From Hermatobates lingyangjiaoensis (lineage: Eukaryota > Arthropoda > Insecta > Hemiptera > Hermatobatidae), in assembly GCA_026182355.1 (NCBI GenBank), contig JAPFBL010000554.1, positions 121,700 through 185,699 on the forward strand: a DNA stretch of 64,000 bases. The letters run 5' to 3'. Below, piece by piece: positions 55,401 through 64,000 of the stretch. The translations under genes and the position numbers were made by a program. Within the stretch, counting starts at the first letter, position 1, and the number at the start of each line of letters is the position of its first letter. A model generated the notes under the pieces. That model saw only the letters and a list, made by a program, of their open reading frames with translations. It had not been told where the DNA came from and did no database searches.

Positions 55401-57245
55401 TAAAATGTACCGCAGCTTCGGTATTATTGACTATTAAACTAAGCTGTTCCAGTCTCCTGACAGTCTTACGAATATAAGGTGGTAATTCCTAAATAAGTTG
55501 TCCATTATATATATATATATGTAATGTTATATGTATCTTAAGTTATTGTTTCCTTTGTGATATTTGAATTACAAATAATAATAACCTCAAAACATATATA
55601 AATAATATCCATTCATATACGGGAAGAAGAAGATATTTTCAGAATAATGATAATTTATTTATAATAACTTAGAAGAAGTTTGTATGAAACCTTGGATCAA
55701 GCGGTCCCGAGGCGAGTAGGTAAACCACTGGGTAGGGTACTAGTCCAGTATGGGTAGGTAGGTACCAGTCTGGGTAGGGTACGTCCGCCTTTCTCCTCCC
55801 TCCATCATTCTTTCTGTCTATCTCCCTCTCTCCCGCCCAGTACGTAGACCCAGATATACTCTGGACCCCCAAACTATTAATTTGATACTATACTATAAAA
55901 TTCAAAATCAAATAAATTAATATTAAATGCATTTTTTTATAATCTCAATAGTTTAAATTCTGAAAATAATGGACATTTTAGGTGAGGTAAATGAAATAAT
56001 GTGGCACTTCACACCGAGTTATTTCAATCTGATATCTACCTTTAATTTTATTATTATTTGAAATTTTCTAATAAGTTCATAATGTCTGTCATCAATTTAT
56101 TTTTTTTTTGTAATTTTTGTTATATAGTTAAATTCGAATTTGTTTGTGTTACTGGACAAAGTTTAAAAAAAAAAATTGATTTTGGAGATGCAGGTGACCT
56201 GGGTCCTGGTAATTACTCTGTGACTGTTTGAAGGCGTTGTCAAGGGAACTCAGCTCTACCAGCCAGGAATAAATCCTTAATTACGTCTCTCTCAAAGCCA
56301 GCTTGTCTGATAGAGTCCAGTCAGACACCAATTCAAAATAACACTTTTTAAAAAGCTGGCTTGATACACATAAAGTAGGATTATTCTTACTATATAGGAA
56401 CAAACAAAATGCATTAAGACAGCTCTTTTGTTTTTAACCTTTTTTCTTGCAAATATTTTGAGTTATGACAATGAAAAAAAAAATCCTTCAGATTTAAAAG
56501 AACTAGGTTGTCATTTTACATTAAACTGCCATTTAAGAAAAAACAAGTGAGAAGAAATAATGCTTCGAATCATTTTCAATATAGTTCTGGATTGCCTCCA
56601 ACTTTTTTTTACAGCTTTTGAAATAGATCAACTTCGATGGAGTTTTCAAAATTGATGAAATTTTCAGAATATCTTTGGTGTACAATTACTTCTATTGTTT
56701 TTAAGATGGCTAAGTTTTACTAGAGGGCACTGCTTAAATTCATCTACACTAGTGGTTTTAGGATAGTTCACAATTCCTGATGGTTCTGGGATCTTTTTTT
56801 TTTACAGGATTTGGGATGAATCATTCTTTAAAAAGTTTGGGATGAAGTATTTCCTTTTAAGGAACTAGGAATGATCATCACCAAAAAAAGTTCTGGGATG
56901 ACGCATCTTTACAGGTTTTAGGAGTAATGATCTCTCTAGGAAGGGTTGTGTTTATCTGTGGAATTGGGATAGAGATTCTAGGATGGATCACCATTTTTGT
57001 TATTCTGGTATTGGTATTCTGCTTTTAAAGTATATGAAATTAGTGCAGTTCAGGAATAGATAATATTTTTTAAAAAGTATATATACTTAAATTATATATT
57101 CATATATAAAAGTATGTATGAAGTTTAAACCACAAGGAAAAGGAAAATAGTAGAAATAAATGTTTTGAGACCTTTCACTCTATGTTATCAGAGAGCAAAC
57201 AAAGTAAGAGAAAAAAATCATAAACTTTTAAACCACAGTAAATAA
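55313..57245. other. No gene recognised; microsatellites and two GC patches
   Basis: TA-rich repeats lie at 55313-55402 and 55507-55520. Two less AT-rich patches were seen: 55676-55870, with repeated GGTAGGTAGGTACC and GGGTAGGGTAC words, and 56185-56335. Neither shows splice signals or a domain. A decayed PLE-F-like minus motif (CTCTGATAACATAGAGTG) lies near 57180-57197. Confidence 0.35.
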
Positions 57246-57420
57246 TCAAAAAAAAAAAAAGGCTAAGATCTTTCAACCGTAAGGGTTCTTCGTCAGAATG
57301 ATTCAATCAAAACGAAGACCACTCGTTTTGATTGAAAGATCTTAGTCTTTTTTTTCTGATTTTTTTTATTGTAGTTTAGACTATCATTTTAATCTCACAT
57401 GTTTATTGTAGTATACTACA
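57246..57420. mobile_element. Inverted PLE-C termini
   Basis: The minus core at 57262-57296 reads CTGACGAAGAACCC, TTACGGTTGAAAGATC. The plus core at 57311-57348 reads AACGAAGACCACTCGTTTTG and ATTGAAAGATCTTAGTC. The distal parts on the right continue TTATTGTAGTTTAGACTATC and CACATGTTTATTGTAG. Confidence 0.55.
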
Positions 57421-57699
57421 AGGAGTCTTCACATAATTTGGGTTTATTAATGACACTTTCAGTTTTAAATGTGACAAGTTCTTTGCACTTTTTACGAGAC
57501 CAGATTTACTTGAAAAAGAACAATACGTATTCAAAATTAGTTGTTTAATTATAAAAACTTTTGTATGTGGAGATTTTCTGTATAATCTTAAGAATATATA
57601 GTCCCGTTTAATATCTCTGTTTTTCTTACTGTCTTTCTCAATCTAACTGTTTTTCTCCATCTCTCAACTTTGATTTGGTAATTGTTAAATATAAGTAGA
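57421..57699. other. No feature recognised
   Basis: GGAGTCTTCACATAATTTGG and GTATGTGGAGATTTTC are weakly like PLE-D arms. No core is left. Confidence 0.3.
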
Positions 57700-58390
57700 C
57701 AGTAATCCCTCAGTTTTCGCGGATAATGGGGACCAAAGACACCTCCAAAAAACGAAAATCCACGAATAATGGTCGCGCCTTTATAAAAGACTGAAACTCA
57801 AACAACGACCTTTCCAACAGATAGAAAATCCTGACCTTACTGAATACTGTACTGTGTTGTAAATAAAAATGAAAAACAAAAAGAAAAAAATAAGAAATAA
57901 TTAATAAAAAAAAAATTACGTCTTTACCGACTTTTAGAGTAAACCTTAAGAGTATACCCTTAATGTATTGTACAGTAAGTAATAATACCAATCATATCAA
58001 CGGAAATTCCTTTTGCTATTTTTTTTATCAACTTCAACTTGATATTTTATTATTCTCTTGTTACAATTGATTGTGTTTTAATATTTTTCATTAATTTTTA
58101 TTCTTTAATGAATATTTTTAATATCTTTTATTAGTCTTTAATTTAATACTGTAGAATATGTTTTGACGCAGCAAGTTATTGGTTGTTTGATATCTTCCTC
58201 GATCGTACAAGAAGAATCCTGTATATTTTCTTAATACTAACAACTGTACTTTTTCATTATGAGTTGTATTTTTTTTTTATTTTTTACTGTAAATACAGTT
58301 GAATATTTTTTTTATTTTTAATTGATCATTTAAGAACCCCACAAAACAGTGAACCCGCGAAAACCGCAAAAAACTAGCGAGAGATTACTG
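57700..58390. mobile_element. Pogo/Tigger-type MITE (691 bp)
   Basis: The ends CAGTAATCCCTCAGTTTTCG and AAACTAGCGAGAGATTACTG are inverted repeats, and the inner CGCGGATAATGGGG and CCCGCGAAAACCGC add to the match. TA follows the right end (58391-58392); the left flank has drifted to GA. No transposase sequence was recognised between them. The minus open frame at 57710-57991 overlaps the terminus and is not a gene. Confidence 0.75.
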
Positions 58391-58392
58391 TA

Positions 58393-59160
58393 ATTCAAAA
58401 TTCACTGAATGAAGATTAAAAATACCCAAATATCTGTAAGCAATATTAAAAGAAGTAGCTTATTTCAGAAATGTGATTGGATAAAAGTTTTTAAAACTGG
58501 AAACAATTTTAAATAAAATAAATTCAAACTGATTTAGAATAAATTATTTTATGAACCAAATATTACTACGTCGTAAACCACTGGACGTAATAGTTAATGC
58601 GAGTCTCTTGTTAATTAATAGCTTTAAGAAAATGGAAGTATGAATGTTATTACTGTTTGCTAAGCCATTAACAAATTGGTTTGTAATTACTCTAGTTATC
58701 TCCTTGGTAGGTTATATCATGTTTATAACCGCTTAGAATTGTTTATAACATGAAAGTTTTGATAGCTGTTAAGCTAAACTGTAATCCGTGTTAATTTCCA
58801 GCATTATATGTCGTAATATTCTTCAATGAAGAATACGGTAGTACATCTGAAAATGCTGCAATAACCATGGAATAAAGAGTTTCAAAAATTGGAGAATAAC
58901 GACTGCGTAAAATATTTGGTTAGGCTTCATTTTTAATAAAACGCTTCCTGGGGATTATTCTCTGTTCAACATAAAATATACCAAAATATGGCATTTTGAC
59001 TAAGGAATGTATATTACTTTTCACCAAACTCACTCATGGATGGATAACATAACATAACTCTTCACTGTAACATAAGGAAAATTAATTATTTTGTTTCTGC
59101 TGATTTTAAGTGTCAATTTTAACACTGAGGCAGTCTTAACACTTAAACAAAGTCTTCATT
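58393..59160. other. AT-rich stretch, no gene seen
   Basis: A small CTTAGAATTGTTTATAACAT hairpin-like region near 58700-58750 was noted. Nothing else was seen. Confidence 0.35.
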
Positions 59161-59189
59161 AACAACGTAGTAGAACTTAACGAAAGCAA

Positions 59190-60612
59190 ATTTCATAGAA
59201 CAAAAACACCCATAGAACAGAACTGAAACAAGTTTTGAATGGCCGACCCCACACGGGTCTACAGTTTAAGGTCTACCACAGGATCCTTGAGGATTCGGTC
59301 GACCCCCTCCGAAGAGGGAAGTTCCCGTTGCCCCGGGATCAGGGGTTGCTACTTGAACTCCTCTGGGCTCCGTTTTGGGTGCTTTGGATTAAGATGGTAA
59401 AAAAAGGGGATATACCCCTTATTGGCTAAACGCCACCGTGAAGAGAAGACGTGGTGGAGTCGAGATCTTGTCTCGCTCGCTTGACTAAGTAAATGTAAGT
59501 GCAAAGGGAGGGTTACCATTCACACCCATCCCGAGTTCCTTTAGAGCCATCAGAAAGCAACTACCAGTATTCCAGCCCACACTTAGCTGAGATGGTAGTC
59601 CGTACCTACTGGTAAAGGCTGGGGGTCAGCTCCCCCTGGATGCTATGCAGGCATCCGCCCGAGGAGATACTGCTCCTCACGCAGCGACCCGAAGGTCTAC
59701 CCAACCTGGGTGAGAACCACAGCCACTACGAGTCCTTCCTCAATGGTGGGCTGGAGAAGCAAAGCTTCCTCCAGGGGCTTCCCTCCACCCGTAGTACCGA
59801 CTTATTTTAAGAGTTTCGGATTAAACTCCGGACCGAGGTCCTACTGAACCTGCTCGGCACAGGTAGGGTCAGTGGCCCTTGTTTTCCCCCGGTAAAAGAC
59901 ATGTATGAAGCCGGTGCAGTTATTGAATGAGCTGCACGGCCCGGGTATGGCGCTATTGTTGCCCTGGGTCACAGACCTCGTAGAATTGGACACCCAGCCT
60001 ATTGTGCAGACTGCGTGTCCCCACTGCGGGCTCTTGGACGGATGAGTGTCGGTTTGGAAGACCCACCACCGAGATGGTGCTGTACAAGGCTACCACTTTA
60101 ACACTCTTTAAGAAAACCTTTTAAACTCTCCTCAAGAGAAGAGAGGCTACCACCCCGTACCGCCCAACGGGTGTCCAAGCTGTGCCGAAGCACGTTAAGA
60201 TTTCCCTCTGACATCGTCAGGTACTAGGCTACTTGACCGCGCTTGGGGCAGCCTGCCCTGTACTGTTGGCTTGGGTGTACAGCAGACCAATTTCCACCTC
60301 TGCGACGGAGACGCCAGTACTAGGTACATCCACTCCTCAGAGTGGTTAGAGGCACTGAAACAAGTTTCAAGAAAGAACAAAACCTGTAGGTCAGAACTGA
60401 AGAAGGTATTACAGAAGAGTACTGAAGTAAGTTTTATAGAACGGAACACAGGCCATAGAACAGTACTGAAGAATGTTTTACAGAAAAGAACTGAAGTAAG
60501 TTGTATAGAACGGAACAGAGACCATAGAACAGAACTGAAGAATGTTTCACAGAAAAGAACTGAAGAAAGTTTTATAAAACAGAACAAAACTAATAGAACA
60601 CAAGTGAAATAA
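59190..60612 (+). repeat. 69-bp tandem array split by a retroposon
   Basis: The units read CAGAACTGAAGAATGTTTTA, CAGAAAAGAACTGAAGTAAG and TTATAGAACGGAACAGAG. Anchors at 60461 and 60530 are 69 bases apart, a multiple of three, which keeps a frame of 113 codons open. About three and a half units lie at 60354-60608 and part of one at 59190-59235. The element at 59236-60353 separates them. Confidence 0.8.
59236..60353 (+). mobile_element. GC-rich retroposon family G, copy 3 (1118 bp, 14-bp duplication)
   Basis: ACTGAAACAAGTTT occurs at 59222-59235 and 60354-60367 and forms the target duplication. The element starts TGAATGGCCGACCCC, as copy 1 starts TTAACTGGCCGATTCC. The first 660 bases align with copies 1 and 2. 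The last 450 bases are present only here and include a frame reading TACPHCGLLDG before a stop; a C-x2-C pair like this could be the start of a zinc finger in a LINE ORF1 or R2-type protein, but the link is weak. There is no poly-A. Copies share the 5' end and differ at the 3' end, the opposite of normal LINE truncation. Confidence 0.75.
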
Positions 60613-61715
60613 ATAACAAACACAGAGCTGTACTCATTCTTTTAAATCCATTAAATTCTCTTTGTTTGTTTACTACGCCCATATTTACAAGCTTGAAAAA
60701 TATAGAGTTGTCCTAAAATTTAAAAAGCTAAAATTTGATATTTTTCTCACATTATTATTAATGAGTGAGCAATTTTACCAGATTCATCAAACTAATTACA
60801 TTTTATATAACTTACACTTTATAGATTATATTATTTTGAATGAGGGACTAATCCAAAGTATACTGTAGTCGTAATTTTAGAAACAATAATCAGCTAATCT
60901 TCAGTTAATTTTGCATCACTCCAGGTACAAACAAATGTTTTACCTTTATTATAAAGCAATCTAAAAACATGACGAGTTTAACTTGAATATATTTTTGTTA
61001 TTGATGATAAATGAAGTTGTTATGTTGTGCTGATTATTACGTTTGCAAATCTTTATCAGCGCCTAATGTTTGCCATTTCCAAGGTCTAGAAGCACTTTGC
61101 AATTGAAATGAGCTTCCTCCTTTTAATAACCTTTCAGGTTCATTCCAGTCACGCTATTTTAAAATTCATTACTTAAGAAATATTGCAAAATAGAAAACAA
61201 TTTTACAATTAAATTACATAACATCTATTGTTCCATTCTTTATTACCACTTTTTTATTTTTATATTTGATTTATATTTTTTTTCCTAGAAAAAGTTATAA
61301 GTTTCTTTAAACAATTCTTTTTAAGTAAATCATAATTAATGATTCTTTTGGTGAAGTAACAAAGAAAAATGAATTCCTGGAAAGTAGGCAACGATTCATT
61401 TTCCTTACTGAGAAAGTTTGAAACTTCACTGTGTAGTGCTTATTCAGGATAATTGCATTATTCTGTTTCGAAGTCGTTCTTCTTTAGACTTTATTAATTA
61501 AGATTTTTCTTTTGTAAAATTTGTTATTCTCATTCATGTTTAGAAACTGTGATGTTATCCTCTGCTTTATTAGCTTCAGAATGTATCTCTAACCCATTCT
61601 CTTCATCCCTCAGTTATTGCCCTATCCTTTACAGTACATACAGTTGGACCTCCAACTCAGATTAAATTCTTTTCGAGACCAACTTCCCATATCGATATGC
61701 TCGTATATCAAGGCT
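60613..61715. other. AT-rich stretch, no gene seen
   Basis: No feature was recognised. A 68-codon frame at 60662-60868 has no support. Confidence 0.35.
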
Positions 61716-61717
61716 AA

Positions 61718-62200
61718 TCTCTATGTATAAAGTTTGCGAGTTCGCTTATTTATTTGTTTGTTCACCTAATTTCGGTGGATATGGGGACCTGAAAATAAAT
61801 ATTTACTATTTATTACCTGAATAATGTTAAATAAAAGAAAATTATCACTATATTTCCAAAATTGGAGCCAGGGTAGCAAGTGTCTTGCGTGCTCACCGAT
61901 GACAGTAGTGCAAATGTATTATATATAAATCTAACATTTTTTTTTAATTTAATATTCCTGCAATATAAACACTGGTAATAAACTAAAGGCAAAGATCCAG
62001 GGTAGCCCAGTAGTTTGCGTGCTCGCCGATGACAGTGGTACAAAAATGTTAAAAATAAATGTAACAGCAAAAAATTTTTGAATTTAACATTTCAGTAATA
62101 TAAACAATGGTAATAAAGTAAAGACATTGATCCAGGGTAGCCAGTCGCTTGCGTGCTCACTGATGATAGTAGTGACAATGTATTACATACGAGGATACAT
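61718..62200 (+). repeat. Helitron-like (HINE-type) repeat, copy 2
   Basis: CTCTATGTATAAAGTTTGCG, the GTTTGTTCACC run and ACCTGAATAATGTTAAATAA match the copy at 2953. The tandem unit of about 134 bp occurs three times, with AGCCAGGGTAGC or ATCCAGGGTAGC at about 61864, 61997 and 62131. Each is followed by TTGCGTGCTC and GATGACAGT or a near variant, then an A/T-rich filler. The minus open frames at 61813-62337 are read-through. Confidence 0.5.
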
Positions 62201-62439
62201 GTAACAAAAAAAAAATTAAATTTAAAATTTGCTAAAACTACGACATTAGAAGTTGAAGAAGAATAATTTTTCAAACAAAGTTGACCACAACTGTCAGATA
62301 AAAAATATAAATGTTCTAAAGTAATATTAAAGGACATATTCCTGTTATTAATGTTATTTTATGTTAGATAAATAAATTATATGTTTCAATTTATAAGTTT
62401 TTTTGTTTTAAATATATTTCATTGTGTATATAACTTGAA

Positions 62440-62445
62440 TTGGTA

Positions 62446-62483
<38 letters not shown>

Positions 62484-62625
62484 TATAAATATATATAATA
62501 TATATATATATATATAAATAACATTCAGTTCGGTTTTTGACTCTGACGAAGACCGCTTGTTACGGTTGAAAGATCTTAGTCTTGTTTTCCCATTTCTTAT
62601 TGTGGTTTGATCATATATATATATA
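62440..62625 (+). mobile_element. PLE-C terminus between (TA)n tracts
   Basis: TA tracts at 62449-62517 and 62613-62625 enclose a consensus PLE-C core at 62539-62581: GACT, CTGACGA, GACCG-CTTGTTA-CGGTT, GAA, AGATCT, T, AGTC. The distal sequence TCTTATTGTGGTTTGATCAT runs directly into TA. It is one of the two best preserved C cores in the window. Confidence 0.7.
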
Positions 62626-63069
62626 GGAGTATAATGTAATCGGGATTCGGTCAATTTTCCAGGATCAAAATCAAACTCTCAATGCCGACGTTTCGGTTTT
62701 ATTTAAAACCTTTTTCATAGACCTACAAACAAAGGATGACAAGAAATCATATATAAACATCAACATATAACTAACATCAAAATGTAATATTACAGTTGTG
62801 AAAAAAAACAAACCAAAAATATAATACAAGTAGAAGTAATAGAAAAGCAATAAACATTTTTATGAACTTACAGAAGTCAGAATTTTTGAATTAGAAAAAT
62901 GATGAAATTTACATTATATAAAATGAAGTAACAATAGATAGTTAGTGAACTAACATCTTAACTGGTCAAAAACTTGGACCAGACTAACTGATTACAATTA
63001 CATGTAAGCCGAAACACTGTTCACTCAAGGAACACAAAAAGGAACTAAGGAAATTAAATTTCACTAAAA

Positions 63070-63545
63070 TCAACTTAACACTCCTGAATAAATAGTGTTC
63101 AAATTGGTAATGTCACTTCTATGATTAACTGAACTTAGATCTTTTTTAATATATAGCATTTCGAGGGTCTTTCTTCTTTGCTCATCTTGTTCTTTATCTA
63201 CTATAATTGCTTCTTCAAAATCGAACATGTGACCTTCGCTTAAGGCATGGAATGCTAAAGCAGTTGCGTTACTTTTATTAGTTCTTATTGAATAAGAATT
63301 TTGATAAAGTCTTTCTTTTAAAAAACGACTTGTTTCTCCGTAATAACGCTTGTCGCAGTCTTTACATTTGATCGCATAAATGAGGTTACTTTGTAACTCC
63401 TTTGGTATTTTTTGTTTCAAATTTGAAAATAAAGACTTGACTTTTCTTTTGTTATAAAATGCCAATGTAACTTCAGGTATATTTCGTTTGAAAACTTTTC
63501 TAATTGATTGTGATAAGCCCTCAACATACGGAAATTTGAAATACT
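63070..63545 (-). pseudogene. PLE-A linker and GIY-YIG endonuclease domain
   Basis: Translated from about 63545: YFKFPYVEGLSQSIRKVF, RNIPEVTLAFYNKRKV, then the endonuclease LIYAIKCKDCDKRYYGETSR and FLKERL. Ile-Tyr-Ala and Tyr-Tyr-Gly are the GIY and YIG elements. The CKDC knuckle between them is characteristic of Penelope-group enzymes. The conserved Arg (in TSRFLKERL), a His (in LAFHALSEGH) and a Glu (in KTLEMLYI) follow in the usual order. The domain nicks DNA to prime reverse transcription. The domain itself reads without a break for 130 codons. The methionine at 63465 is internal. Confidence 0.85.
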
Positions 63546-63837
63546 TTTATTTAGAACTTCAAGTTCAGCATGATTTTGATTGGAATGTTCTGGTTGTTCT
63601 CTTGTATATTTAAACCAATAACGTTCCATTAAGTTGTTTGGATTACAATTTTTCTGCAACAATGACTTTACCCTTTTCTTATTTTCTTTTAGAAAACATG
63701 GACTACTAATTTCAACAACCTTCTTAACTAAATTTTGAACGCAATTCAATTTTTGGTTTTATAGAATGAGAGGAGTGATAGTTCATTATTCTTCCTGCAC
63801 TGGTAGGCTTTCTATACCAATCCGTTATATTATTATT
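63546..63837 (-). pseudogene. PLE-A reverse transcriptase tail, frameshifted
   Basis: The minus strand reads TDWYRKPTSAGRIMNYHSSH and PKIELRSKF at 63837-63735. This is the PLE pattern TxxYRKPTxTxRYLxxxSxHP after the RT palm. A frameshift near 63735 moves the reading to NCVQNLVKKVVEISSP and RVKSLLQKN. A second near 63545 joins the endonuclease frame. These matches fix the order RT thumb, linker, GIY-YIG. The fragment ends at a (TA)n tract. Confidence 0.75.
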
Positions 63838-63867
63838 ATAACCCGGTTTATATATTATTGAATTTGT

Positions 63868-64000
63868 TATATATATATATATATATTACTTAACAAATGA
63901 AACACGATCCAAACTGGACAGAATAAGAGTTTAAAATTCAAGAGGAGTAATACACAGAGTAAGGAAATACACTTACAGACTCCACACAGAGAAAGGAAAC
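63868..64000 (-). mobile_element. PLE-H terminus at the window edge
   Basis: After a TA tract (63868-63888), the sequence AACAAATGAAACACGATCCA, AACTGGACAGAATAAGAG and GGAAATACACTTACAGACTC is the inverse of 55166-55262. The core with CTGAAGA would lie just past base 64000. Confidence 0.55.

Larger units (their letters stand above)
62626..63850 (-). mobile_element. Penelope-like element PLE-A, 5'-truncated
   Basis: On the minus strand: RT thumb and linker (63835-63545), GIY-YIG endonuclease (63545-63070), 3' UTR of about 370 bases, then the terminus at 62640-62740. The terminus has the GGTTTTAAATAAAACC hairpin, GAAACGTCGGCATTGAG and GTCAATTTTCCAGG..GATTCCCG-like sequence also seen at 17.9 kb. 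(TA)n lies on both sides (62613-62625 and 63868-63888). The RT palm with its catalytic aspartates is missing, and frameshifts show that the copy is dead. Confidence 0.8.

Noticed and set aside
60195..60623. Overlapping 142- and 113-codon frames on both strands
   Set aside because: They come from the 69-bp tandem array, which stays open because 69 is a multiple of three, plus the retroposon end. The antisense frame is a shadow.
63417..63749. A separate 110-codon gene next to the endonuclease
   Set aside because: It is the frameshifted linker of the same PLE; the reading continues into the endonuclease frame after a shift near 63545.

Overview
This 64 kb window reads as intergenic or deeply intronic DNA from an AT-rich invertebrate animal genome. 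It holds no complete host gene. The eukaryotic signs are intron-style splice signals around one candidate exon, tRNA-derived SINEs, Penelope-like elements (PLEs), non-LTR retrotransposon fragments, a Helitron helicase remnant, hAT and Tigger/pogo-type DNA elements, and many (TA)n, (CA)n and (GA)n microsatellites. The species cannot be fixed from sequence alone. An arthropod, mollusc or other invertebrate would fit; one SINE tail ends in CCTAA repeats, which resemble the arthropod telomere repeat, but this is weak evidence.

The dominant theme is PLE debris. At least seven terminal families (called PLE-A to PLE-F and PLE-H here) share one layout: CTGANGA (or a close variant), a short hairpin, GAAA, then a two-base-pair stem III and an NUH triplet. 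This is the layout of the minimal hammerhead ribozymes known from PLE termini. Many loci are inverted pairs, giving palindromes of 100 to 470 bp. Two loci tie the termini to PLE proteins: a GIY-YIG endonuclease with broken reverse-transcriptase tail at 63070-63835 (minus), and a GIY-YIG C-terminus between the inverted PLE-B termini at 18627-19290.

Layout. 0-5 kb: a LINE RT remnant, a Helitron-like repeat, PLE-C and PLE-D palindromes. 5-10 kb: SINE-A with nested SINE-B copies, a long inverted repeat, and a GC-rich retroposon with target duplication. 10-20 kb: a Tigger element, hAT MITEs, and PLE-B, -E, -C, -F and -A termini. 20-33 kb: a (CA)n tract, a mariner-like MITE, a LINE tail, a second Tigger copy, and two full SINE-A copies. 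33-36 kb: a 168-bp satellite grown out of a SINE fragment and split by a different Tigger element. 36-46 kb: more PLE-D, -H and -B termini and the one plausible host exon (42552-42646). 46-54 kb: a Helitron helicase C-terminus, SINE-A copies, and a second GC-rich retroposon carrying two nested insertions. 54-64 kb: a pogo-type MITE, a third GC-rich retroposon inside a 69-bp tandem array, a second Helitron-like repeat, and the PLE-A copy that runs towards the window edge.

Almost all open reading frames longer than 60 codons are chance or repeat-derived. No tRNA, rRNA, CRISPR array, operon or virus was found.
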